A stretch of DNA of 64,000 bases. It comes from an uncultured Planococcus sp. Lineage in GTDB: Bacteria; Bacillota; Bacilli; Bacillales_A; Planococcaceae. Location: assembly GCA_947493585.1 (NCBI GenBank), contig CANLRI010000001.1, positions 558,001 through 622,000 of the forward strand. Direction: 5' to 3'. Shown piece by piece: positions 42,627 through 49,991 of the stretch. The translations under genes were made by a program, and so were the position numbers. The notes under the pieces were generated by a model, which searched no databases, was not told the origin of the DNA, and saw only the letters and a list, made by a program, of their open reading frames with translations. How positions within the stretch are numbered: the first letter of the stretch is position 1; each line of letters opens with the position of its first letter.

Positions 42627-43490
42627 ATGACATTATACGACGAAATCCAAGAACTGAAACAATTTGAATGTGAAGACCGCTGTGTGTTAAGTGTCTACCT
42701 CAATACCAATCCAGCAGACCGGGAAGCGCAGAACGGGGCCTGGAAGATCCAGCTGAAGAATGGGCTGAAGCGCCTCGACGAATACTTAACCGCCTCAAAA
42801 GATGAAAACGAGTTGAAAGCCTACAAGGAATTGCGTAAAAAAGTGGAAAAAGAAATAACGGATAATCAAGGCGACCTCCAGAAGGGTGTCGTTATTTTTG
42901 CATCGACTAAAGATGATTTGTTTTGGGTGAAGCATTTGCAGATTTCCGTCAAAACCGATTTCCAATGGGAAAACAAACCAGCGCTTGACCAACTGCGCTA
43001 TATCTACAAAGCATATCCATATGCAGGTGTGGTCTTGCCAAGCTTTAAAGGCATCCGCGTGCTCGATACCTCCGTCGGCATCGTCAACGAAGAAGTCTAT
43101 TATGAGTTCGATGCAGGCCTTGAAGTATGGACTGAACAAAAAGGGGTCAGAAGTTCTGGGCGCATTCAAGGGCGCAGCGGCGCCGGATCGACTGGCGGCG
43201 GGGCTGCCGGCGGAAACAGCCCGGTCATCGGAGGCAGCGGAGGCGGAAGCCCGACCGACGAACTGGACCATCGCCTGAAAGAAAACTTGGATCGCTTCTA
43301 TAAAGACATGGGCTCGAAAATCGAGAAGCTGAAAAAAGAGCGGCGCTGGGAAGAGATTCACGTCATCGGTGAAGCTGAACATGCCCAATCATTTTCTAAA
43401 GTGCTCCATAAAAAACCGAATAGCTGCATCCATAAAAACCTCATCAATAATAGTGCAGATAAGATTTTGCACGAAGTATTTGAGAAATAA
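42627..43490 (+). CDS. bacterial eRF1-like (VLRF1/baeRF) family protein
   Basis: A 287-residue protein resembling the bacterial archaeo-eukaryotic release-factor-like families (VLRF1/baeRF). It opens with CVLSVYLNTNPADREAQNG and has GVVIFASTKDDLFWVKHL near residue 88. The segment AGVVLPSFKGIRVLDTSVG near residue 130 follows. A long Gly/Ser-rich loop (about residues 175-210) occupies the place where release factors carry the GGQ-type catalytic loop. The ATG at 42627 follows AAAGGAGG. It may act in ribosome rescue, which is inference. Confidence 0.72.
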   Translation: MTLYDEIQELKQFECEDRCVLSVYLNTNPADREAQNGAWKIQLKNGLKRLDEYLTASKDENELKAYKELRKKVEKEITDNQGDLQKGVVIFASTKDDLFWVKHLQISVKTDFQWENKPALDQLRYIYKAYPYAGVVLPSFKGIRVLDTSVGIVNEEVYYEFDAGLEVWTEQKGVRSSGRIQGRSGAGSTGGGAAGGNSPVIGGSGGGSPTDELDHRLKENLDRFYKDMGSKIEKLKKERRWEEIHVIGEAEHAQSFSKVLHKKPNSCIHKNLINNSADKILHEVFEK

Positions 43491-43491
43491 T

Positions 43492-43525
43492 AAAAAAGCT
43501 CCGGCGATGATGCCGGAGCTTTTTT
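43492..43525. terminator. bidirectional intrinsic terminator
   Basis: AAAAAAGCTCCGGC/GCCGGAGCTTTTTT (loop 6) separates convergent genes and overlaps the stop of the leftward one. Confidence 0.92.
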
Positions 43526-44204
43526 AATTGGGCTGCGGGCAGAACGTGCAAGTCCCGAACGCAGGCAACTCTTTATACAAGCAGCAGGTTTTCCGCATCG
43601 GCCCGGAAACTGCCCGTTCCAGCGGCGTAGTGCCGATGAAATTTCGCCATGGGGATTTGCGCAGCGGTTCCCAATTCCGGTCATCCATCAGCCATTCGAT
43701 ATCTTCAGCAGCGACTCGTGGCTGCTGCTGTTGGAGAGTGGCGTAATACCAGGCAAGTGAACCGAGAATATTTTCCCAGCACATAATCGGGGAAACTTTT
43801 GCATGGCGGCGCAGCAGCTCGAGCAAGGCATTTGTTTGCCCTATCAATACATAGCGGAAAGCTTCGCTTCTATGCGCAGCAGGTACTCCGACAAAATCTG
43901 CAGAATCGACGTGAAATGAAATGAGCGGCAAGCCGTAATTTTGCATCCGGCCAAATCTCAAATTTTCAGGAGAGATCTTAAAATAGCCTCCATGCTGATG
44001 GATTAAAGTGAATTGGGCGGTTACAAACAAGGCGATTTGGCGGAAAAAATAAGAAACTGCGACCCCGTTGTTTTCCGTTTCGCACCAATCCTTTAACTCC
44101 TCAATCAATCGTTCAGGATTAGAAGAAAAAGGCTGGGCAGAACGACGGTCGACGATGACCGATTGCATTAAAAGTGCTTGTTTAGCGGCCACAGGCAAAT
44201 GCAT
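43524..44204 (-). CDS. FhuF-like ferric-siderophore reductase
   Basis: A 226-residue protein whose C-terminus reads RKTCCLYKELPAFGTCTFCP. This gives the CC-x10-C-x2-C pattern of the FhuF 2Fe-2S domain. The N-terminal two-thirds shows the LRFGRMQNYGLPLISFH-type segment shared with siderophore biosynthesis/reduction proteins. It would release iron from imported ferric siderophores in the cytosol. The ATG at 44204 follows AAGGGGGAA. No siderophore transporter genes adjoin it, and no clear Fur box was recognised. Confidence 0.83.
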   Translation of the reverse strand: MHLPVAAKQALLMQSVIVDRRSAQPFSSNPERLIEELKDWCETENNGVAVSYFFRQIALFVTAQFTLIHQHGGYFKISPENLRFGRMQNYGLPLISFHVDSADFVGVPAAHRSEAFRYVLIGQTNALLELLRRHAKVSPIMCWENILGSLAWYYATLQQQQPRVAAEDIEWLMDDRNWEPLRKSPWRNFIGTTPLERAVSGPMRKTCCLYKELPAFGTCTFCPQPN

Positions 44205-44259
44205 CTGGATTCCCCCTTTTCTTTCATGCTACCGGAAGAGCAGCAGGCTGCCAAGCATC

Positions 44260-44295
44260 AAAAAAAGCGCTCCCCGACTTCGGGCAGCGCTTTTT
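44260..44295 (-). terminator. intrinsic terminator of hmp
   Basis: AGCGCT/AGCGCT outer stem with CCCG/CGGG inner pairs. The A-run at 44260-44266 gives a minus-strand U-tract just after the hmp stop. Confidence 0.85.
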
Positions 44296-44300
44296 GGCAA

Positions 44301-45482
44301 TTAAACGGATTGCAGGGCAACCGCAGGGCCAAAGAATTCGTAATGGATCTGCTCATCGGACATGCCGAGTGCGCGCAATTCGCCGATCATTTTTTCCATG
44401 AATGGAACCGGGCCGCAGACATATACTTCGCCGCTTGCATCGACCATATCTTCCAGGACTTCACGTGTGATATAGCCTTGTGGTTCATCGGAATACAAAG
44501 TTTTGTATTTGGCATTGTCCATTGTTGCAACATATTTTTGGACATCTTTGTCGAATGCATGCAAAGTTTCGTTGCGTGCTGCATGAAGGAACGAAACCGG
44601 GCGTTGCGGTGTTTGGGTTGCCACCGTTTCGAACATGCTCATCATCGGGGTGATGCCCACGCCGCCGCTGACAAAAGCTACAGGCGTATCGCGTTTTGTA
44701 TCGAGCACGAATTCTCCGGCAGGCGCGCTGACTTCAATACGATCGCCTTCGTTCATGTTTTCGTGCAGATAGACGGATACCAAGCCATTCGGATCATTAT
44801 CGGCTTCGCGTTTGACAGAAATACGGAACTCATCGGGACGCGATGCTTGTGACAAGCTGTATTGGCGATTGAAAAGGAACTCTTCTCCAGGAATTGCCAG
44901 GCGGACCGTGATGTATTGGCCAGCTTCGTAGCTTGGCACATTCTTGCCATCAGCCGGTTTTAAATAGAACGAAGTGATGTTTTCGCTTTCTTTCACTTTG
45001 CGGGCAATGGTGAAGTCTTTGAAGAAGCTCCAGCCGTTTTCCTGGGTTTCCGATTTTTCGTACATGCCGTTCTCGATGCTGATGAAGACATCGGCAATGA
45101 CGCCGTATGCTTCTGCCCAGGCATTGATAACCTCATCTGTCGCAGCATCGCCAAGAACTTCTTTAATCGCTTTCAAAAGATATTCCCCTACGATTGGGTA
45201 ATGTTCAGCTTTAACACCGAGACTCACGTGTTTATTGGCAATTTGGACGACTGCTGGAAGGATCGCTTCAAGATTATCGATGTGCACGGCAGCGGCATAA
45301 ACCGTATTGGCAAGCGCAGTTTGTTGGCGTCCTTGTTTTTGGTTGGCTTGGTTAAAAATATTTAAGAGTTCCGGATGCGCTTCAAACATATTGCTGTAAA
45401 AAACGGTTGTGATGGTTTTTCCATGTTCAGCTAATACAGGGGCAGTGGATTTGACGATGGTTCTTGTTTGTTCGGATAACAT
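44301..45482 (-). CDS. hmp: flavohemoprotein / nitric oxide dioxygenase
   Basis: A 393-residue three-domain protein that converts NO to nitrate. Residues 1-140 form the globin domain with the proximal His in NKHVSLGVKAEHYPIVGEYLL. Residues 150-255 form an FAD domain with the FNRQYSLS motif. Residues 260-393 form the NAD(P)H domain with SGGVGITPMMSM and CGPVPFMEKM. The ATG at 45482 is preferred over a TTG at 45488 that abuts GGAG. An NsrR-type operator lies 56 bases upstream of the start and nsrR is divergently transcribed next door. Confidence 0.96.
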   Translation of the reverse strand: MLSEQTRTIVKSTAPVLAEHGKTITTVFYSNMFEAHPELLNIFNQANQKQGRQQTALANTVYAAAVHIDNLEAILPAVVQIANKHVSLGVKAEHYPIVGEYLLKAIKEVLGDAATDEVINAWAEAYGVIADVFISIENGMYEKSETQENGWSFFKDFTIARKVKESENITSFYLKPADGKNVPSYEAGQYITVRLAIPGEEFLFNRQYSLSQASRPDEFRISVKREADNDPNGLVSVYLHENMNEGDRIEVSAPAGEFVLDTKRDTPVAFVSGGVGITPMMSMFETVATQTPQRPVSFLHAARNETLHAFDKDVQKYVATMDNAKYKTLYSDEPQGYITREVLEDMVDASGEVYVCGPVPFMEKMIGELRALGMSDEQIHYEFFGPAVALQSV

Positions 45483-45537
45483 AGTCAATCTCTCCTTTTG
45501 TTTTCTATAATCCCACTATAAACCGAAAGAAAATTAA

Positions 45538-45560
45538 AAGATATATTTAAAATACATCTT
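45538..45560. promoter_or_regulatory. NsrR-type operator between hmp and nsrR
   Basis: A 23-base imperfect palindrome (AAGATATATTT / AAATACATCTT around one central base, one mismatched pair) matches the AT-rich palindromic site used by Bacillus-type NsrR. It sits upstream of hmp on the minus strand. The neighbouring regulator gene supports the assignment. Confidence 0.75.
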
Positions 45561-45645
45561 TAAAATTTAGACACATTTCATTTCACAGAAAAGTCACACA
45601 TGGAATAATGGGCTGAAAAAGCCTCGATTCTGCAGATGCGTTTCC

Positions 45646-45674
45646 TTTCCAGAAATTATGGCGGCGCGTATAAT
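45646..45674 (+). promoter_or_regulatory. candidate promoter of nsrR
   Basis: TTTCCA (45646-45651) and TATAAT (45669-45674) are 17 bases apart. The nsrR ATG lies 26 bases downstream. Confidence 0.6.
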
Positions 45675-45699
45675 GGACGTTCAGGGAAGGTGAAAACCA

Positions 45700-46134
45700 A
45701 TGAAATTAACGATGTATACGGATTATTCATTGCGCGTACTCATCTATTTGGGAACAAAAGAAGATGGAAAACTGACAACCATACAGGAAATTTCCGATGC
45801 TTATCATATATCTAAAAACCATTTGATGAAAGTGACGTTCGAACTCGGCAAAGCGGGATTTATCGAGACGGTCAGGGGCAGAGGAGGCGGCATTCGCTTG
45901 GCGGACCGTCCCGAGAATATCAATGTTGGAGCGGTCGTCCGTAAAATGGAAGAAGACTTCCACTTGGTGGAATGTTTCAACCCGGAGACCAATATGTGCC
46001 CGATTTCCCCGATCTGCGGGCTGCGCGGCGTTCTCGGCAAAGCCTTGCACGCGTATTTGTCGGTTTTGGATGAATACAATTTGCAAGATCTCCTGTTTAA
46101 TAAAGAAGGATTACGCGATTTATTGCGCACGTAA
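45700..46134 (+). CDS. nsrR: nitric-oxide-sensing repressor, Rrf2 family
   Basis: A 144-residue Rrf2-type regulator. The winged HTH is at residues 1-75 (MKLTMYTDYSLRVLIYLG... ISKNHLMKVTFELGKAGF). The iron-sulfur ligands are C92, C100 and C106 in ECFNPETNMC-PISPIC, the same spacing as B. subtilis NsrR. NO destroys the cluster and derepresses hmp, which is divergently transcribed beside it. The ATG at 45700 follows GGGAAGGTG. A bidirectional terminator follows. Confidence 0.94.
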   Translation: MKLTMYTDYSLRVLIYLGTKEDGKLTTIQEISDAYHISKNHLMKVTFELGKAGFIETVRGRGGGIRLADRPENINVGAVVRKMEEDFHLVECFNPETNMCPISPICGLRGVLGKALHAYLSVLDEYNLQDLLFNKEGLRDLLRT

Positions 46135-46163
46135 AAAAGCCTCCGTTATCGGAGGCTTTTTTT
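46133..46163. terminator. bidirectional intrinsic terminator
   Basis: AAAAAAGCCTCCG/CGGAGGCTTTTTT (loop 4) lies between nsrR and the convergent flavin-reductase-like gene. Confidence 0.92.
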
Positions 46164-46584
46164 ATAATTCGATTGTTTGGGGATCTTTGCCTTTGCGGTT
46201 CATCAAACGGACACGCGTAGGCGTAATTGCCAAGATGATTAAGTTCGGATCTTCAGGGCCGTCGAACCAACCGGTCAAGTGTTCATTCCACACTTTGTCG
46301 ATCATTTCGCGGTCATCCCGAAGTGACATTTGCCCCTCGATTTCGAGGAAGCTATCACCGACGCCTTCGCCTTCATAGCCGAGCAGGATATGAGCGTTCG
46401 GGTTCTTCTCGAGTTCGTCGACTTTTTGCGTTTGCTTGCTTGTCGCCGTATATAAAGTAAACTCATCATTGAAAAACGTCATATAACGGGAATGCGGCTT
46501 ATTGTCTTTGATCGTCGCCAAAGTTCCGATCATGCTATCTTCCAAAATTTTTAATGCTTGCTGTTTCAATTCTTGTTGTGCCAT
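46162..46584 (-). CDS. pyridoxamine 5'-phosphate oxidase-fold protein (general stress protein 26-like)
   Basis: A 140-residue split-barrel flavin-binding protein. It shows GTLATIKDNKPHSRYMTFFND near residue 20, YTATSKQTQKVDELEKNPNAHILLGY near residue 45, and the C-terminal LIILAITPTRVRLM. It resembles the B. subtilis stress protein YdaG (GS26). The start at 46584 follows AAAAAGGAGAG. No convincing sigma-B promoter was found directly upstream. The natural substrate is unknown. Confidence 0.85.
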   Translation of the reverse strand: MAQQELKQQALKILEDSMIGTLATIKDNKPHSRYMTFFNDEFTLYTATSKQTQKVDELEKNPNAHILLGYEGEGVGDSFLEIEGQMSLRDDREMIDKVWNEHLTGWFDGPEDPNLIILAITPTRVRLMNRKGKDPQTIEL

Positions 46585-46619
46585 TCAACTCTCTCCTTTT
46601 TGTTAATATTGTCTGTCAG

Positions 46620-46647
46620 AAAAACTGCGGGCAAAAGCCCACAGGAA
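46620..46647 (-). terminator. intrinsic terminator of the 76-residue gene
   Basis: CTGCGGGC/GCCCACAG stem with a 4-base loop. The A-run at 46619-46624 gives the U-tract on the minus strand. Confidence 0.8.
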
Positions 46648-46650
46648 AAG

Positions 46651-46881
46651 TCATTCTGGATGTTTTTCCTCGCTTGCTGAATTTCCTTTTGTGCCGCGGG
46701 GATTCTTTTCATCTTTCATATCCTGCTTCAAGTCTTCTAACGGGATTGAATCCACGTTCATTTCTTCTTCGTGCATTTCTGTCATGGTTTCTTTATCTGT
46801 CTTCACTTGCTCAGGGTTGTCCATAGGAGCTCCGTCGCTAGTTTTTCGTTCCTTTTCGTTGAAACGTTCTTTTTCTGCCAT
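46651..46881 (-). CDS. small acidic hydrophilic protein (76 residues), function unknown
   Basis: A 76-residue protein made almost entirely of charged and polar residues (Glu, Lys, Asp, Met), with no hydrophobic core, Cys or membrane segment. It is probably intrinsically disordered. The ATG at 46881 lies behind AAAGGAGAGG; a GTG at 46890 overlaps that site. A terminator follows, and a sigma-B-like promoter precedes it. I do not recognise a named family. Confidence 0.68.
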   Translation of the reverse strand: MAEKERFNEKERKTSDGAPMDNPEQVKTDKETMTEMHEEEMNVDSIPLEDLKQDMKDEKNPRGTKGNSASEEKHPE

Positions 46882-46916
46882 CGTTAGCACCTCTCCTTTA
46901 GCGTTCTTGTCTATCT

Positions 46917-46942
46917 ATTCCTTAATTGGTGTGCTTTAAAAC
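46917..46942 (-). promoter_or_regulatory. candidate sigma-B promoter of the 76-residue gene
   Basis: On the minus strand GTTTTA (46942-46937) and AGGAAT (46922-46917) are 14 bases apart, close to the sigma-B pattern with one weak position in the -10. Confidence 0.4.
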
Positions 46943-47052
46943 ATTTACGCTTGCTGGGCTTTCCATGCTGGATAATCAATCAGCAACACAAAATACGCAC
47001 TTTTTTCTAAAAGAAACTGGATAAAAATAAAGAGAAAAAACTATTTTGTATA

Positions 47053-47081
47053 TTGAAATTTTTCCTTTTAACTGGTAAGCT
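47053..47081 (+). promoter_or_regulatory. candidate promoter for the TPP riboswitch transcript
   Basis: TTGAAA (47053-47058) and TAAGCT (47076-47081) are 17 bases apart. TGG immediately before the latter gives an extended -10 look. The match to consensus is moderate, but the position just upstream of the aptamer is suitable. Confidence 0.45.
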
Positions 47082-47104
47082 TTAGGAGAACTATACATAG
47101 CTGA

Positions 47105-47194
47105 CCACTGGGGGAGCCGGGATTGACTGGCTGAGACGAGCGAATGCTTGGACCCCTTGAACCTGATCTGGACCATGCCAGCGTAGGGAAGTGG
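47105..47194 (+). promoter_or_regulatory. TPP (THI-element) riboswitch aptamer
   Basis: The aptamer is closed by P1 CCACT (47105-47109) with AGTGG (47190-47194). Conserved core elements are all present: GGGGGAGCC, GGCTGAGA (47129-47136), GACCCCTTGAACCTGATCTG and ATGCCAGCGTAGGGAA. These are the pyrimidine- and pyrophosphate-sensing helices of the thi-box. The genes downstream are lipM and lipA, not thiamine genes. The 3' segment GGGAAGTGGT (47186-47195) can alternatively pair with the 5' arm of the terminator. Confidence 0.95.
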
Positions 47195-47219
47195 TACGTA
47201 TGCTTCCTTTTGTCTGCAT

Positions 47220-47253
47220 ACACCGCTTCCCCATGGGAAAGCGGTGTTTTTTT
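47220..47253 (+). terminator. riboswitch-controlled intrinsic terminator
   Basis: ACACCGCTT (47220-47228) pairs with AAGCGGTGT (47239-47247), with CCC/GGG extending the stem, and a T7 run follows. Its 5' arm ACCGCTTCCC (47222-47231) is complementary, with one G-U, to the 3' strand of the aptamer closing helix. This is the expected off-switch geometry: TPP bound, terminator forms. A separate GTATGC/GCATAC hairpin lies at 47198-47221. Confidence 0.92.
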
Positions 47254-47297
47254 ATGGGCTTTGGAGTCATGCATAAGCTGAGAGGAGTTGAGATATT

Positions 47298-48134
47298 TTG
47301 GAGGAAACATGGGGCTATATGGAGTCGGGGCTTTGCACACCGGCCTACAATATGGCAATGGACGAAGCATTGATGAACTGGCAGCGCAAGACCGGCATGA
47401 AGCCTGTGCTCAGGTTTTACGGATGGGCGCCAGCTGGAATATCAGTGGGATTTTTTCAGAAACTGAATGGCAGCATCGATCTCGGAAAAGCTGCGCAAAT
47501 GGGCATTCCTTTGGTCAGGAGGCAGACCGGCGGGAAAGCCGTACTTCATGATCAGGAATTGACTTATAGCGTGGTGATTCCGGAACATCATCCATCCATG
47601 CCGAAATCAGTAAAGGAAGCGTATTTGGCCATTTCCAGCGGCTTGCTTGAAGGCTACCGCAATCTCGGGATTCATGCACAATTGGCTGCTGAAGCCAAGC
47701 GGTCGAAAGAATCTTCGGCGGTATGTTTTGAAGAACCATCCTGGCATGAACTGACGGTTGAAGGCAGGAAAGCGGCAGGCAGCGCACAGACAAGAAAACA
47801 AGGCATCATTTTGCAGCATGGTTCGATTCCGCTGCAGCTGGATGAAAACCGTTTGTTTGAATTGTTCGTTTACCCGAGTGAAGCGGTAAAGGAAAGGGCG
47901 CGCCAAGCTTTCCGCACACGGGCGGTCGCGATCAACGAGCTCATGTCAGAACCGGCAAGCTTAGAAGAAGTGCAGCAGGCATTCAAGGCTGGATTTGAAA
48001 CGGGGCTTGGCATCTGTTTGGAAAAATTCGAACCGCCAGCTGAATTGCTAGAAGAAGTGCGCGTGCTCGAAGCCAAATACGCGAGCGAAGAGTGGAACCA
48101 CCGACGAGAAGAGAAAGGGGAACTTATGCGATGA
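47298..48134 (+). CDS. lipM: octanoyltransferase LipM
   Basis: A 278-residue biotin/lipoate-ligase-fold enzyme that moves octanoate from acyl carrier protein to the lipoyl domain acceptor (GcvH in B. subtilis). It begins [21 protein letters not shown] and has [17 protein letters not shown] and [19 protein letters not shown]. The probable nucleophile Cys is in [11 protein letters not shown] near residue 150, followed by [21 protein letters not shown]. It starts with TTG at 47298 behind GAGGAG. It overlaps lipA by 4 bases and lies directly under the TPP riboswitch. Confidence 0.94.
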   Translation: MEETWGYMESGLCTPAYNMAMDEALMNWQRKTGMKPVLRFYGWAPAGISVGFFQKLNGSIDLGKAAQMGIPLVRRQTGGKAVLHDQELTYSVVIPEHHPSMPKSVKEAYLAISSGLLEGYRNLGIHAQLAAEAKRSKESSAVCFEEPSWHELTVEGRKAAGSAQTRKQGIILQHGSIPLQLDENRLFELFVYPSEAVKERARQAFRTRAVAINELMSEPASLEEVQQAFKAGFETGLGICLEKFEPPAELLEEVRVLEAKYASEEWNHRREEKGELMR

Positions 48135-49075
48135 CAAAAACAAAGCAGCGTGAACGTAAACCCGAATGGCTGAAAGTGAAATTGAACACGAACGAGACTT
48201 ATAATGACTTGAAGAAATTGATGCGCGAGAAAAACTTGAACACGGTATGCGAAGAAGCAAGATGCCCGAATATCCATGAATGCTGGAGCGAACGCCGCAC
48301 CGCGACTTTCATGATCCTGGGAGATACTTGTACAAGAGCGTGCCGGTTCTGCGCGGTCAAAACTGGCTTGCCGAATGAACTGGATTGGGGCGAGCCGGAG
48401 CGCGTAGCGGAATCGACGGAAATCATGAACTTGAAGCATGTCGTCGTTACAGCAGTGGCCCGCGATGATTTGAAAGACGGCGGGGCTGCAGTTTTTGCGG
48501 AAACCGTCCGTGCCATCCATCGGAAAATGCCGGAGACGACGGTTGAAATTTTGCCGTCCGATATGAAAGGCGATTACGAGAGCCTGCATATGTTGATGAG
48601 CAGCGAGCCGGATATCTTTAACCATAATATCGAAACAGTGCGCCGCTTGACGAAACGCGTCCGGGCAAAAGCGACATACGACCGTTCGCTGGAATTGCTG
48701 CTGCGGGTCAAAGAAATCGCGCCGCACGTGCCGACCAAGTCGAGCATTATGGTCGGGCTCGGGGAAACGAAAGAAGAGATCATCGAAGCGATGGACGATC
48801 TTCTAGCGCACAAAGTCGACATCATGACGATTGGCCAGTATTTGCAGCCGACATTGAAGCATCTGGACGTTGTCCGTTATTACCATCCGGATGAATTCAA
48901 GGAATTGAAGGAGATTGCATTGGCGAAAGGCTTCAAACATTGCGAGGCTGGCCCGATGGTGCGTTCTTCATACCACGCGGATGAACAAGTGAACGAAACC
49001 GCTGTCCAAAAACGCATCAAATACATGAAAGGCGTCGAATCCACAGGCGCAAAAATCGATCGCATCGAATTTTAA
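48131..49075 (+). CDS. lipA: lipoyl synthase
   Basis: A 314-residue radical-SAM enzyme that inserts two sulfur atoms into protein-bound octanoate. The auxiliary cluster ligands are in [12 protein letters not shown] near residue 40, and the radical-SAM motif is CTRACRFC near residue 67. The C-terminal conserved Arg-Ser-Ser-Tyr is present in [13 protein letters not shown]. About 25 residues beyond that motif form a Lys-rich tail somewhat longer than in B. subtilis LipA. The ATG at 48131 overlaps the lipM stop, with AAAGGGGA before it. Lipoate assembly therefore forms one two-gene unit. Confidence 0.96.
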   Translation: MTKTKQRERKPEWLKVKLNTNETYNDLKKLMREKNLNTVCEEARCPNIHECWSERRTATFMILGDTCTRACRFCAVKTGLPNELDWGEPERVAESTEIMNLKHVVVTAVARDDLKDGGAAVFAETVRAIHRKMPETTVEILPSDMKGDYESLHMLMSSEPDIFNHNIETVRRLTKRVRAKATYDRSLELLLRVKEIAPHVPTKSSIMVGLGETKEEIIEAMDDLLAHKVDIMTIGQYLQPTLKHLDVVRYYHPDEFKELKEIALAKGFKHCEAGPMVRSSYHADEQVNETAVQKRIKYMKGVESTGAKIDRIEF

Positions 49076-49109
49076 GGCGAAGATCCAGGCAGAGTCAGAA
49101 AACCTTCAC

Positions 49110-49133
49110 AGCACCAAAAAAAAGCAGCGGCAT
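49110..49133. terminator. left half of a terminator hairpin split by an insertion sequence
   Basis: An A8 run (49116-49123) followed by GCAGCGGCA (49124-49132) is the 5' arm of a hairpin. Its 3' arm TGCCGCTGC plus T6 is at 50608-50622, beyond the insertion sequence. Together they would form a bidirectional terminator between lipA and pepT. Confidence 0.75.
49131..49133. repeat. candidate 3-bp target-site duplication (left copy)
   Basis: CAT abuts the left end of the element and recurs at 50603-50605 at the right end. Removing the element and one copy restores a perfect hairpin. Confidence 0.65.
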
Positions 49134-49164
49134 GGTAGTGACCCCTTAAAGTTAGAGTTTTCGT

Positions 49165-49986
49165 TTATGCAGCTAATTGGCTGGCATGAGCTCGGTATTT
49201 CACCGGGCTCATGCCGGCCAATTTTTGTTTAATGCGTTCATTGTTGTAGTAATCGATATAGTGTTCAATCCGCTGCTTTAGCTCTTCATACGAAACCAAC
49301 GTTTCTCCGTAATACATCTCTTGCTTTAGGAGACCAAAGAAATTTTCCATGGCCGCATTGTCGGCACAGGTCCCTTTTCGGGGCATGCTCTGGAAGATGC
49401 GTTGTTTTTTTAACGCTTTCACCCAGGCAAAGTGCTGGTAATGCCACCCTTGATCGGAGTGGAGGGTGGTCCGGTAAACCGCTTGTTCCTGAATCACTGG
49501 CAGGGCTTGGTTAAGTGATTCGATCACGAATTCCAGCGTCGGTCGTTTGGCCATACTGAACCCAATGACTTCGCCGTTATAGAGATCCATCACTGGACTT
49601 AAATAAAGCTTTTGTTCGCCCGTACATTTGAACTCGGTGACATCTGTCGTCAGTTTTTGCAGAGCATACGGTGTGGAAAACCTGCGGTTCATCCGGTTTT
49701 TAGCGAGGGTGCCGACTTTCCCCTTATACGACTTGTAGCGGGATTTACGGACGAATTTCACGCAGTTCAATCCCAAGTCTCGCATGAGACGCTGGACCTT
49801 CTTATAGTTGATGTCGTATCCCTGTGCTCGTAATTCCAGATGAATCCGCCGGTATCCGTAACGGCCTTGGTGCTTCTCGAAGAGCATCCGGATCACTGCT
49901 TTCCACTCCCGGTCCGGGTCTTCGCAATCGAATCGCAGGCGATGGTAATGGTAGGTCGCTTCTGGAAGATCGACGATGTTCAGCAC
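49165..49986 (-). CDS. IS3-family transposase OrfB (DDE integrase domain)
   Basis: About 273 residues from the GTG at 49986 (frame open further upstream). The HTH_21 segment is GRYGYRRIHLELRAQGY. The catalytic triad is visible as Asp in LTTDVTEFK, Asp in LHSDQGWHYQ and Glu in ENFFGLLKQE. The last pair have the 35-residue spacing of the rve integrase fold. It is probably made mainly as an OrfAB fusion by -1 frameshifting at the A6G motif in orfA, since the frame stays open back to that point. Confidence 0.9.
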   Translation of the reverse strand: MLNIVDLPEATYHYHRLRFDCEDPDREWKAVIRMLFEKHQGRYGYRRIHLELRAQGYDINYKKVQRLMRDLGLNCVKFVRKSRYKSYKGKVGTLAKNRMNRRFSTPYALQKLTTDVTEFKCTGEQKLYLSPVMDLYNGEVIGFSMAKRPTLEFVIESLNQALPVIQEQAVYRTTLHSDQGWHYQHFAWVKALKKQRIFQSMPRKGTCADNAAMENFFGLLKQEMYYGETLVSYEELKQRIEHYIDYYNNERIKQKLAGMSPVKYRAHASQLAA

Positions 49987-49991
49987 ATCCG

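Noticed and set aside
43160..43260. Gly/Ser-rich repeat-like stretch in the eRF1-like gene taken as a DNA repeat
   Set aside because: It is coding low complexity in an intact frame and shows no regular repeat unit.
47198..47221. GTATGC/GCATAC hairpin read as the riboswitch terminator
   Set aside because: It has no following T-run; the real terminator is the GC-rich stem at 47220-47247.
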